Part shown: one piece after another, positions 8,203 to 15,648 of the stretch
Position numbering within the stretch: the first letter of the stretch is position 1
Layout of the letters: every line of letters starts with the position of its first letter
Program-made: the position numbers and the translations under genes
Notes under the pieces: generated by a model
The model's input: only the letters and a program-made list of their open reading frames with translations
What the model was told of the DNA's origin: nothing
Databases searched by the model: none
Assembly: GCA_027081065.1 (NCBI GenBank)
Contig: JALWLW010000021.1
Coordinates: 1 to 24,224, forward strand
Reading direction: 5' to 3'
Source: Campylobacteraceae bacterium
GTDB taxonomy: Bacteria > Campylobacterota > Campylobacteria > Campylobacterales > Sulfurovaceae
DNA length: 24,224 bases

Positions 8203-9966
8203 TTAACTAGCAAACCCACTTTGATAACCTTTTTTAGGAATAGCAGCTTGAATAATTGCCTTTTGTTTCTCTTTACGTTTAATATCTTTTTCAACAAATA
8301 CTTTTTTACGTGTTATAGGATCCATCTCCGTATAATAAATTACAGCAGAATAAGTCCCCGGAGTAGGAATAAAAACTTGAGCTTGTTCAGGGTTAATTTT
8401 TAGCTCTTTGGTAGTAAAGCGTTTAAGTTCATACATATCATCATCGGTACATCCAGGGTGAGCTGCAATGAGGTAGTAGGTCAAGAACTGTTTTTTCCCC
8501 ATGTCACGGTTTAGCTTGTCAAAGAGTTGTTTAAACTCAATGAGTGTATTTTTAGCAGGTTTTCCCATAAGGTCAAGCACATGTTGTTGGGTATGCTCTG
8601 GGGCAACTTTCATTTGTCCTGAAATGTGGTGTTGTACCAACTCTTTTAAGTAAGAGTAGCCTTGACGTTTGTCACGGTTGATGAGGTCATAACGAATTCC
8701 AGAAGCAACAAATGCTTTTTTGATGCCAGGAATGGCTCGTACCTCTTTCATAAGATGAATAACACGGCTATGGTTGGGTTTCATTGAACCACAAAGGTGT
8801 TTTGAGTCCACGCACCGTTGGTGGTCACATGTCCCAAAGTCTTCTTTTTTAGCACATTCATACCCATACATGTTCGCAGTAGGACCTCCAAGGTCAGAGA
8901 TGATGCCCTTGAAGTCTTTGTACTTAGTAAAGTCAGTAGCTTCTTTAATAATAGATTTTTCACTTCGTGTTCGTATGGTTCGCCCTTGGTGAACACCAAT
9001 AGCACAGAAGTTACACTCTCCCCAGCACCCTTGATGTGTCATAATAGAGAACTTAATGGTCTCTAAACATTTTACTTTTCCTTCTGGTCGGTGGTAGGGG
9101 TGTAGCTCACGTGTAAAAGGCAGGGCAGAGACAGCATCCATCTCCTCTTCACTAAGATAAGGTGAGGGTGGATTTTGAATAGAGTAGCGTGTGTCTACTT
9201 TTTCACAAAGCCCTTTTGCTCCTTTGGGGTCGTTGTTGTCATAAAAGTAGTCAAAAAGGTCAATGTACTTCTCTTTGTCATCTAAACACTCTTGATGTGA
9301 AGGGAGTTGATGATACTCAGGTACAGGCTCTTTAGAAATATAACAAACCCCACGTACCTTTCGCCAATCTTCTCCTCTATCCATCGCTTCGGTAAGTTCA
9401 CGAATGGCATGTTCACCCATACCATAAATGAGGGCATCAGCCTTGGCATCAAAGAGAATGGGTTTTTTAAGTTTGTTTGTCCAAAAGTCATAATGCGTCA
9501 CACGACGAAGACTCGCTTCTATGCCACCAAGTACCAAAGGAACAGTATTTTTAAAGTGTTGACGAATAAGATTACAGTAGACCAAAGTAGCACGGTCTGG
9601 TCGTTTGTTGTTAATGCCACCTGGAGTGTAGTCATCTTTGTTTCTAAACTTTTTGGTAGCCGTATAGTTTGAGACCATAGAGTCAATGCTTCCTCCACTA
9701 ATGCCCCAATAGAGTCGTGGTTCACCCAAACGCGTAATGTCTTTGCCACTTTTGTAATCAGGTTGACCAATAATTCCAACTTTATACCCTAAATGTTCCA
9801 AAATACGCCCCACAGTAGCCACTCCAATAAAAGGAGAGTCAATATAAGCATCACCAGAGACTAAAATGACATCACACTGTTTCCAACCAAGTTTGTCCAT
9901 CTCTTTTCTAGTCGTTGGTAAAAAGTTTTTTGCTATGGGGTTGTTGTATTGTTTATGTTGGCTCAT
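8203..9966 (-). CDS. YgiQ-family radical SAM protein (UPF0313)
   Basis: 587-residue cytoplasmic iron-sulfur protein. The radical SAM cluster motif CWGECNFC (CxxxCxxC) lies near residues 315-322, followed by HQGR. N-terminal to it is the cobalamin-binding-like part with WKQCDVILVSGDAYIDSPF and LGGIEASLRR, both hallmarks of YgiQ. A Cys-containing insert (YECAKKEDFGTCDHQRCVDSKHLCG split over about 370-395) is also typical. C-terminally the protein ends in GYQSGFAS. The biochemical role of YgiQ is not established to my knowledge. Codon use is somewhat more GC-rich than in neighbouring genes. It converges on the EamA gene; upstream lie 78 bases and then a pseudogene on the same strand. Confidence 0.93.
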   Translation of the reverse strand: MSQHKQYNNPIAKNFLPTTRKEMDKLGWKQCDVILVSGDAYIDSPFIGVATVGRILEHLGYKVGIIGQPDYKSGKDITRLGEPRLYWGISGGSIDSMVSNYTATKKFRNKDDYTPGGINNKRPDRATLVYCNLIRQHFKNTVPLVLGGIEASLRRVTHYDFWTNKLKKPILFDAKADALIYGMGEHAIRELTEAMDRGEDWRKVRGVCYISKEPVPEYHQLPSHQECLDDKEKYIDLFDYFYDNNDPKGAKGLCEKVDTRYSIQNPPSPYLSEEEMDAVSALPFTRELHPYHRPEGKVKCLETIKFSIMTHQGCWGECNFCAIGVHQGRTIRTRSEKSIIKEATDFTKYKDFKGIISDLGGPTANMYGYECAKKEDFGTCDHQRCVDSKHLCGSMKPNHSRVIHLMKEVRAIPGIKKAFVASGIRYDLINRDKRQGYSYLKELVQHHISGQMKVAPEHTQQHVLDLMGKPAKNTLIEFKQLFDKLNRDMGKKQFLTYYLIAAHPGCTDDDMYELKRFTTKELKINPEQAQVFIPTPGTYSAVIYYTEMDPITRKKVFVEKDIKRKEKQKAIIQAAIPKKGYQSGFAS

Positions 9967-10044
9967 AATCTGTTCTCACTTTTAATATAATGTAAAATCA
10001 AGGGTTTTGTTAATAATGGTTATAGCTAAATTTGTCTTTGAGGA

Positions 10045-10269
10045 TTATTTCATATACGCTTTAACTTTATCTTCTGAAAGTTCAATGAGCTTTTTTAGGA
10101 TGGTATTCACAACTTCCTGTTTGTCTTTGTCTTCAAAATTACAAAGTATGGCTAAAACAACAGCTGAGGGGTCATTGCTTTGTAAAAATGCTTCACACGA
10201 GACATCTCTTATGTCTATAATAGCATATTTGTAGTTAATGTTGTCTCGAATAATCTCTTTTTTACTGGT
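10045..10269 (-). pseudogene. Decayed fragment of an Rpn/PD-(D/E)XK nuclease gene
   Basis: On the minus strand, from the in-frame TAG at 10270-10272 to the TAA at 10045-10047, the translation has no start codon at its head. It reads ...NYKYAIIDIRDVSCE... and ...DPSAVVLAILCNFEDKDK.... This aligns with residues about 103-156 of the intact Rpn-type protein encoded at 22683-23423; by hand 37 of 54 aligned positions are identical. The N-terminal catalytic half is missing and the C-terminus stops early (VKAYMK), so this is an internal remnant. The plus-strand frame over the same bases (10007-10234) is its shadow. Confidence 0.85.
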
Positions 10270-10312
10270 CTAGTTTTTGGGGTTTATTATAAGTAAAAAA
10301 GTGACCATAAAA

Positions 10313-10400
10313 TATTGACAATTATGACGTATGACAAAAGTATAGGCATCAAAAAAACTTCTACTAGTTATATATTTTTTATGATATAATATTGTCAATA
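10313..10400. promoter_or_regulatory. Inverted repeat flanking the toxin-antitoxin promoter
   Basis: TATTGACAAT at 10313-10322 is matched by its exact reverse complement ATTGTCAATA at 10391-10400. The second arm follows directly on the -10 box at 10385-10390, so it covers the expected transcription start. The centres are 78 bases apart, consistent with two operator half-sites bound by the HTH antitoxin encoded just downstream. A short direct repeat (TATGAC, 10324 and 10331) lies beside the first arm. The repeat is seen; the operator role is inferred. Confidence 0.5.
10385..10390 (+). promoter_or_regulatory. -10 box (TATAAT) of the toxin-antitoxin operon
   Basis: Perfect TATAAT 31 bases before the antitoxin ATG at 10421, with a run of T before it and no clear -35. 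It is overlapped downstream by the operator-like arm at 10391-10400. Confidence 0.55.
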
Positions 10401-10420
10401 CCACAATAAAGAAATAAAAA

Positions 10421-10906
10421 ATGAATAAAGTAGCCATTTTCGACAAAGCTCTAAACTATCACAACATCACAAAAAAAGAGTTCGCCCAAAAGAGTAATAT
10501 ACCTTACGACACAGTTACAGGTTGGAAACGAAATGGTTCTGTGCCTGACTTTGCATTTGTATTGCTCAAAAAGATAGCCTTTACTGAAAACCCTAGACGA
10601 CATCAGATTACATTAAAACCCACACCTATTAAGTTAACAGATAAATTAACCAAAGAGATACAAGTTGCTTTTTGGGGTAAAGATTATGAAGTAAGCTATA
10701 TCTTAAAAGAGGTACGAAAAGGTAATCATAAATTTGTAAAACCTTTTTTTGAAAATGTTTTTTATGGGGATATTTTAAAGATTTTACCGACTAAAGCAAT
10801 TGAAAAACTATTACCAAGTATTCAAGAACTTTTTAAAAAAGAGACAGCTCTGTTTTGGCAAAACGTGGTGAAGATGTATAGAGAGGGAGGAGTGAGTGTT
10901 GCGTAA
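10421..10906 (+). CDS. HTH antitoxin of an AbiEii-type toxin-antitoxin module
   Basis: 161-residue cytoplasmic protein with a phage-repressor-like helix-turn-helix near the N-terminus (about 15-50: NITKKEFAQKSNIPYDTVTG then WKRNG), the usual XRE/CI pattern of a scaffold helix, turn and recognition helix. The rest (about 60-160) is helical and basic and I do not recognise it. It lies immediately before, and overlaps, an AbiEii nucleotidyltransferase toxin gene, so it is best read as the cognate antitoxin and autorepressor. It differs from the classical AbiEi antitoxin, which has a winged helix and a longer C-terminal domain. The promoter and flanking inverted repeat upstream support autoregulation. 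Only a weak AAAGAAA purine run precedes the ATG. Confidence 0.72.
   Translation: MNKVAIFDKALNYHNITKKEFAQKSNIPYDTVTGWKRNGSVPDFAFVLLKKIAFTENPRRHQITLKPTPIKLTDKLTKEIQVAFWGKDYEVSYILKEVRKGNHKFVKPFFENVFYGDILKILPTKAIEKLLPSIQELFKKETALFWQNVVKMYREGGVSVA
10885..10892 (+). promoter_or_regulatory. Shine-Dalgarno GGGAGGAG for the AbiEii gene
   Basis: A strong purine run inside the antitoxin's last codons. It is 3 bases from the GTG at 10896 and 6 bases from the TTG at 10899; the spacing favours TTG, giving a protein beginning (M)RNWDEVYK. Either way both starts overlap the antitoxin's 3' end. Confidence 0.55.
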
Positions 10907-11762
10907 TTGGGATGAAGTTTATAAAAACCAAAAGATTATATTAGCTACCCTTAGAGAGATAAATGAGATATTTTTAGCTGGTGGTACAGCTGTTCAATGT
11001 TATTTGTTAGAAAAGAAGTACAGAGAGTCAGAAGATTTGGACTTTTTTGTAGAGCATGAGATGAGTTCTAAAGAGAGTGTTAAATTGGCTCGAACCATTA
11101 TTAAAACATTAGGTAAAAATAGAAAGTTACATGACATTCGACATAAACATACCGAAGATGGAACGCATCGGATTTTTTGTGCTGTTGAGGGAAGTAGTGA
11201 AATTGTTAAGATAGAACTTTTAAACTTTACTACAGATAGGTTTGGAGATTTGACATTTAAAGAGCATGAGGATTTTCCACGAATTGAAAATGCCTATAAT
11301 CTACTACTCTACAAACTAAAAGCCCTATGTGATAGAACCGATACCATTAAAGATTTGTTTGACATCTATTTTCTCTTTAAAATTTTGAAACCTATTAATC
11401 TAAATCAGATGTTACTTGATTTGGAGTTTAAATTTTTGGAGACTACGGGGTATGTTTACAACGCAGAGACGATTATTAACGCTTTAAATATTACAAGACG
11501 ATGGGATATAGTTTTAACAGGTGATGCATCTTTACACTATGCTATGAAAGAAGCGATTGTTAATTTTCAAAATGACTTTGCTACCCAATTACTTTTAGCT
11601 CCTATTGAATTGGACTTTTCATATGAGAAGTATTTGAAAGAAAAAATGGAGACTAATGAATGTAAAAGTAGTGAGGACTATTTGAGTTTTTTTGAAGAAA
11701 ATGCATTTGTAGAAAAGGAAATTAAAGCTAAAACCATAAAAGGAACACCATGCAAAACATAG
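10899..11762 (+). CDS. AbiEii/AbiGii-type nucleotidyltransferase toxin
   Basis: Toxin with the minimal nucleotidyltransferase fold of the AbiEii/MenT family, which inactivates growth by NTP transfer (tRNA in studied relatives). Numbered from the alternative GTG at 10896: the LAGGTA strand-turn (27-32), ESEDLDFF with the two catalytic Asp (47, 49), a third acidic strand IVKIELLNF (Glu107), and the YKLKALCDRTDTIKDLFDIY block (139-158) with the Lys/Arg/Asp set conserved in AbiEii. No key residue appears missing, so it looks active. The start is non-ATG (TTG 10899 or GTG 10896) and overlaps the antitoxin stop; its own end overlaps the next ORF by 13 bases. The layout is that of a type IV-style pair. 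Confident in the family, less so in the cellular target. Confidence 0.88.
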   Translation: MRNWDEVYKNQKIILATLREINEIFLAGGTAVQCYLLEKKYRESEDLDFFVEHEMSSKESVKLARTIIKTLGKNRKLHDIRHKHTEDGTHRIFCAVEGSSEIVKIELLNFTTDRFGDLTFKEHEDFPRIENAYNLLLYKLKALCDRTDTIKDLFDIYFLFKILKPINLNQMLLDLEFKFLETTGYVYNAETIINALNITRRWDIVLTGDASLHYAMKEAIVNFQNDFATQLLLAPIELDFSYEKYLKEKMETNECKSSEDYLSFFEENAFVEKEIKAKTIKGTPCKT

Positions 11763-12523
11763 ACCTAATTCTAATAATAAGCACAGCATTTCTAGGAAGC
11801 TTCGGACACTGCATTGGTATGTGTGGGGGGATTGTTGTGGCTTACTCTAGCTCAAAAATTGACCCCAAAAGCTCACAACTTACACAAACATTTTCTCATT
11901 TGTCTTATAACTTTGGACGGGTTACTACTTACGCGATACTTGGGGCAATCTTTGGACTCATTGGACAAGCTGTTGCTTTTACACCTACTACAAAAGGGGT
12001 ACTCTTTTTACTTACAGGGTTACTGATGTTACTTGCAGGGCTTTCGTTGTTGGGTAAATTAAACTTTTTAAGTTCAGCAGAGTTCTCTTTTTCTAAGTAT
12101 GCATGGTTTCAAAAAAGTTTTAAAGCTTTACTTACTAACAAGTCTTATGGCTCTTTCTTTTTACTGGGTATGTTAAACGGCATCATTCCTTGTGGATTGG
12201 TTTACTCTTTTGCCATTATGGCAGCTGCTACGGCTTCACCTTTGTGGGGTGCTGTGGTTATGGCTACTTTTGGTTTGGCTACCATTCCTGCTCTTTTCTT
12301 TTTAGGAACAGTTACTAAATTTTTACAAAAAGGAAGTCTGCGTGGGGTCATGATGAAAGCAGCAGCTTTTTTGGTTGTGTTGTATGGATTGTTTACGATG
12401 TATAAGGGGTACAATTTTGTAGCTCATCCTAATGAAATGCAAGAGATGATGGACTCTATGAGAGAAACACCAAAAAGTGGAAAATGTGGAGGCATGAAAT
12501 GTGCCCCTGGGAAGTGTGGGTAA
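11750..12523 (+). CDS. TauE/SafE-family membrane protein with Cys-rich tail
   Basis: 257-residue inner-membrane protein with about six hydrophobic segments. The first helix carries the SFGHCIGMCGG motif (His20, Cys21, Cys25), diagnostic of the COG2836 branch of the TauE/SafE family. That branch is often found with cytochrome oxidase assembly and copper handling genes rather than sulfite export. The tail after about residue 230 is soluble and holds Cys246, Cys251 and Cys256 in a Gly/Lys-rich context, which could bind a metal. An AAAAGGA Shine-Dalgarno lies within the toxin gene, whose stop overlaps this ATG by 13 bases, so it may be expressed from the toxin-antitoxin promoter or an internal one. 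A copper or heme-oxidase maturation role is inferred from the family only. Confidence 0.85.
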   Translation: MQNIDLILIISTAFLGSFGHCIGMCGGIVVAYSSSKIDPKSSQLTQTFSHLSYNFGRVTTYAILGAIFGLIGQAVAFTPTTKGVLFLLTGLLMLLAGLSLLGKLNFLSSAEFSFSKYAWFQKSFKALLTNKSYGSFFLLGMLNGIIPCGLVYSFAIMAAATASPLWGAVVMATFGLATIPALFFLGTVTKFLQKGSLRGVMMKAAAFLVVLYGLFTMYKGYNFVAHPNEMQEMMDSMRETPKSGKCGGMKCAPGKCG

Positions 12524-12548
12524 GCAGTCAAATATTAGATAAAAAGAG

Positions 12549-12554
12549 TATAAT
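12549..12554 (+). promoter_or_regulatory. -10 box (TATAAT) for guaA
   Basis: Perfect TATAAT in the 60-base gap before guaA, 30 bases ahead of the ATG, followed by TTC as at other promoters here. A TAGGAA Shine-Dalgarno (12571-12576) precedes the ATG. Confidence 0.55.
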
Positions 12555-12583
12555 TTCACAAAAATAATTATAGGAACAATGAC

Positions 12584-14119
12584 ATGAAACAAGTACCCAT
12601 TTTAGTACTCGACTTTGGTTCACAATACACACAATTAATAGCAAGAAAACTAAGAGAGTCGGGGGTTTACTGTGAAGTAGTTCCTTACAGAGAAAATATT
12701 GATGATATTAAAGCACGTAAACCTCAAGGAATTATACTTTCTGGTGGTCCAGCTTCTGTTTATGCACCTGATGCCTATAAGCCAGATGAAGGGGTTTGGA
12801 GTCTTGGTTTACCTATTATGGGTATCTGTTATGGTATGCAGTTGATGACTCAACGTTATGGTGGTGAAGTGGTTGCTGCTGACCATCATGAGTATGGAAA
12901 AGCTAAATTAAGCATTAAGAGTTCAGCCATCTTTACTGGTATGAGTAACGATGAAACAGTTTGGATGTCCCATGGAGATAGAGCTGAGAAAATTCCTGAT
13001 GGATTTGAGGTGATTGGTACATCAGAAAACTCTCCTTATGCTGCTATTGCCAATGTAGAACAAAAATTGTATGCTTTTCAGTTTCACCCAGAAGTTCACC
13101 ACTCTGTTGAAGGAACTAAGTTACTTAAGAACTTTGCAAAACATATTTGTGGATGTGATAGTACTTGGAATATGGGTGGTTTTGCTAAAGAGAAAATAGC
13201 TTCTATTAAAGCACAAGTTGGAGACAAAAAAGTACTTTGTGGTGTGAGTGGTGGCGTTGACTCTTCTGTGGTGGCTGCAATGCTTAATGAAGCACTTCCA
13301 AAAGAACAGCTTATTTGTGTTTTTGTTGACCAAGGTTTGTTGCGTAAAAATGAGGCCCAAGATGTGCAAAACATGTTTAAGCTTTTAGACATACCTTTAA
13401 TTACCATTGATGCTAAAGCTGAATTTATGAAAGCATTAGAGGGGGTAAGTGATCCTGAGGTTAAACGTAAAGCCATTGGTGAAAAGTTTATTGAAGTTTT
13501 TGATAAAGAGGCGAAAAAACATACCGATGTAGCCTTTTTAGCACAAGGTACACTCTATACTGATGTGATTGAATCAGTTTCAGTTAAAGGACCATCTAAA
13601 ACCATTAAGTCTCACCATAATGTTGGGGGACTTCCTGACTGGATGACCTTTGAATTGGTTGAGCCTTTACGAGAGATTTTTAAAGATGAGGTACGTAAAC
13701 TTGGACTTGAACTTGGATTGCCAAGAGATATGATAGCCCGTCACCCTTTCCCTGGTCCTGGACTTGCTATTAGAACTATGGGAGCAGTTACGGAAGAGGG
13801 TTTACGGCTTATTCGTGAGTCTGATGCCATTATGCAAGAAGAGCTTAAAGCTACAGGCTATTATGACAAAGTTTGGCAAGCCTTTACCGTTCTTTTAAAT
13901 GTTCAGTCAGTAGGAGTTATGGGAGACAATCGTACTTATGATAACACAGTTTGTATTCGTATGGTTGAGTCAGTTGATGGTATGACAGCTACGTTTGCTC
14001 ATGTTCCTCATGATATTTTAGAGGGGATGAGTCGTCGTATTATTAATGAAATTGAGGGGATAAATAGAGTAGTTTATGATATCTCATCGAAGCCACCTGC
14101 AACGATTGAGTGGGAATAA
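12584..14119 (+). CDS. guaA: GMP synthase (glutamine-hydrolysing)
   Basis: Converts XMP, glutamine and ATP to GMP in the cytoplasm, the last step of guanine nucleotide synthesis. The 511 residues comprise a class I glutamine amidotransferase domain (about 1-195) with the GICYGMQ nucleophile elbow (Cys82) and the FHPEVHH His168/Glu170 pair. An ATP-pyrophosphatase domain follows (PP-loop SGGVDSS, 222-228; VDQGLLR), then the dimerisation domain with [12 protein letters not shown] and the C-terminal KPPATIEWE, invariant in GuaA. The length is normal. It has its own promoter and is followed at once by a strong AT-rich hairpin, so it is probably monocistronic or the last gene of a unit with the TauE/SafE gene. 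Confidence 0.99.
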   Translation: MKQVPILVLDFGSQYTQLIARKLRESGVYCEVVPYRENIDDIKARKPQGIILSGGPASVYAPDAYKPDEGVWSLGLPIMGICYGMQLMTQRYGGEVVAADHHEYGKAKLSIKSSAIFTGMSNDETVWMSHGDRAEKIPDGFEVIGTSENSPYAAIANVEQKLYAFQFHPEVHHSVEGTKLLKNFAKHICGCDSTWNMGGFAKEKIASIKAQVGDKKVLCGVSGGVDSSVVAAMLNEALPKEQLICVFVDQGLLRKNEAQDVQNMFKLLDIPLITIDAKAEFMKALEGVSDPEVKRKAIGEKFIEVFDKEAKKHTDVAFLAQGTLYTDVIESVSVKGPSKTIKSHHNVGGLPDWMTFELVEPLREIFKDEVRKLGLELGLPRDMIARHPFPGPGLAIRTMGAVTEEGLRLIRESDAIMQEELKATGYYDKVWQAFTVLLNVQSVGVMGDNRTYDNTVCIRMVESVDGMTATFAHVPHDILEGMSRRIINEIEGINRVVYDISSKPPATIEWE

Positions 14120-14125
14120 TAATAC

Positions 14126-14159
14126 CAATAAAAGTAAATTCAAAAATTTACTTTTATTG
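14126..14159. terminator. Bidirectional AT-rich hairpin terminator
   Basis: CAATAAAAGTAAATT (14126-14140) pairs perfectly with AATTTACTTTTATTG (14145-14159): a 15-bp stem with a CAAA loop. It lies between the stop of guaA and the stop of the convergent 75-residue gene and has A- and T-rich flanks, so it can serve both strands. Confidence 0.8.
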
Positions 14160-14164
14160 TAAGG

Positions 14165-14392
14165 CTATAATGCTTTTTCTGCTTCTTGTAAGGCTTTTAT
14201 GACTTGTGCAATGTTTGCTTTTGGAATGTGTACTTTCCATTCAGGCTCAGTAGCATCTGCTTTTAATGAGATGCCAATACTTGCAACGCTTTCACTTTTT
14301 GGTCCGTAAGGTTGTGCTACGGTTGTAATGGTGATTTTTCCTTTAGTTCCTGACAGTGTCATTTCATCTATATTGGTTACTGTTCCACTCAT
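14165..14392 (-). CDS. Small conserved-looking hypothetical protein
   Basis: 75 residues, no signal peptide or membrane segment, so probably cytoplasmic. Beta-strand-rich first part (MSGTVTNIDEMTLSGTKGKI, then ITITTVAQPYG) and a C-terminal amphipathic helix (IAQVIKALQEAEKAL). I do not recognise a family. An AAGGAA Shine-Dalgarno lies 8 bases upstream. It is 51 bases downstream of the propeller gene on the same strand and could be the last gene of that unit, ending at the shared hairpin. Coding status is supported by the start signal, compact domain-like sequence and clean terminator; the function is unknown. Confidence 0.7.
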   Translation of the reverse strand: MSGTVTNIDEMTLSGTKGKITITTVAQPYGPKSESVASIGISLKADATEPEWKVHIPKANIAQVIKALQEAEKAL

Positions 14393-14443
14393 AATGTGTT
14401 CCTTATTATTTTATTTTGAAAAGTGAGTATATCATTATAGGCT

Positions 14444-15619
14444 CTACTTTAGTTTAATCATAAAGAATTTTTTAGAACGGCTATAACTATTACTCTCTCC
14501 AACAAGTACGACAGCACCGTCAGTTGTTCTTGTAATTCCATGGGCGATGTCTTGGTTTTCTCCACCATATAGACCAGACCATAAAAGTTTTCCTTCTCCA
14601 TCTAAAGATAAAATATAGTCATCAAAATTTCCTTTCCCCATGGAGTCAGTTTTTCCTGCTACCATGTAGTTTCCATCTTTTGTCATGGTAATGGCATAGC
14701 CTTCATCATAATATTTAAATCCATAAATTTTAAACCAAATAAGCTTACCATCTTTATTAAAGTGCATGACAGGTAAATCAGTTTGAACAGAATTGTATGA
14801 GCGTGTTTTTCCTGTTGCTACAATGCCACCATTGGGTGTTGGTGCTACAGCATAGAGGACATCATTGTATTTCTGACCTAAGGTTCTAGCCCAAATTTTC
14901 TCTCCATTTTGATTAAGTTTCATTAGAAAGAAATCAGCATCACCACTGCTTCTTATTTCACGTGAACCAACCATTATAAAGTTACCATCAGCTGTTCGGG
15001 TCAGTGCTTTGGCTTCATCATTTAGTTTTCCTCCAATGGTTTTAGTACTTAGCATTTTTCCATTTTTATCAACACGAACAATAAAGATATCTCGATAACC
15101 TTTTTTAGAAAATGATTCTGAATCACCTACTAATAATGCACCTCCATCCTTTGTTCCTGCAATACCACCTGCATATTCATCTCTGTCACCTCCAAAACTG
15201 TTTTCCCAAATAACTTTTCCTTCTAATGAAAGTTTTGCAGCATAAAGGTCTTGTCCTCCATGTTTAAAAGATTTTCCCTCACCTAAAATAAGTAAATTCC
15301 CGTCAGCTGCACGGGAAATGGCGATTCCATGGTCAGCTTTTTTACCACCGAGTAGTCTACGCCACTTTGTTTGACCCTCTTTGCTTAGACGTGTTACACA
15401 AATATCTGAACGCTTTGCATCAAAAGATTTACAAGTTCCAATAACAGCTGTATCTCCCTTTTCTAACATGACAACAGCTTTAGCAATATCATCATCTTTA
15501 CCACCATAGACTTTTTGCCACTGGGCATAAAAGTGTGGTTTTTTTGTTTTAGTATCAGCAACCAAAAGAGGGCTAAGTAGAGCTGAGGTTAGTAGTATTT
15601 TTGAATAAATTTTTATCAT
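14444..15619 (-). CDS. Exported seven-bladed beta-propeller protein
   Basis: 391 residues with a signal peptide (about 1-21, ending LLVA-DT), so periplasmic or surface-located. The mature protein is built of seven repeats of about 50-53 residues, each following the consensus xxLW(x)xxYGGxxxDxAxxIxxTxDGxxxxxGxxxSx...DxxxxKLxxxG. Repeat starts are near residues 32, 83, 135, 188, 240, 292 and 344; the last is slightly short. Seven blades fit a closed propeller. No catalytic motif is evident; the GG..D and DG turns recall sorting or binding propellers of exported proteins. It is 29 bases downstream of the MFS transporter gene and shares its likely operon, with an AAGGAT Shine-Dalgarno of its own. 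The partner or ligand is unknown. Confidence 0.85.
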   Translation of the reverse strand: MIKIYSKILLTSALLSPLLVADTKTKKPHFYAQWQKVYGGKDDDIAKAVVMLEKGDTAVIGTCKSFDAKRSDICVTRLSKEGQTKWRRLLGGKKADHGIAISRAADGNLLILGEGKSFKHGGQDLYAAKLSLEGKVIWENSFGGDRDEYAGGIAGTKDGGALLVGDSESFSKKGYRDIFIVRVDKNGKMLSTKTIGGKLNDEAKALTRTADGNFIMVGSREIRSSGDADFFLMKLNQNGEKIWARTLGQKYNDVLYAVAPTPNGGIVATGKTRSYNSVQTDLPVMHFNKDGKLIWFKIYGFKYYDEGYAITMTKDGNYMVAGKTDSMGKGNFDDYILSLDGEGKLLWSGLYGGENQDIAHGITRTTDGAVVLVGESNSYSRSKKFFMIKLK

Positions 15620-15648
15620 TTTATATCCTTATAGTATCTATTGAATTA

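Noticed and set aside
8774..9779. Several frames on both strands inside ygiQ
   Set aside because: They are shadows of ygiQ, which has clear radical SAM motifs across the region.
10007..10234. 75-residue plus-strand frame
   Set aside because: It is the antisense shadow of the Rpn-nuclease fragment, whose minus-strand translation clearly matches the intact paralogue.
10315..10320. TTGACA as a -35 box
   Set aside because: No proper -10 follows at 16-18 bases (only TATAGG at a 20-base spacing); the stronger -10 is at 10385. It is more likely part of the inverted repeat.
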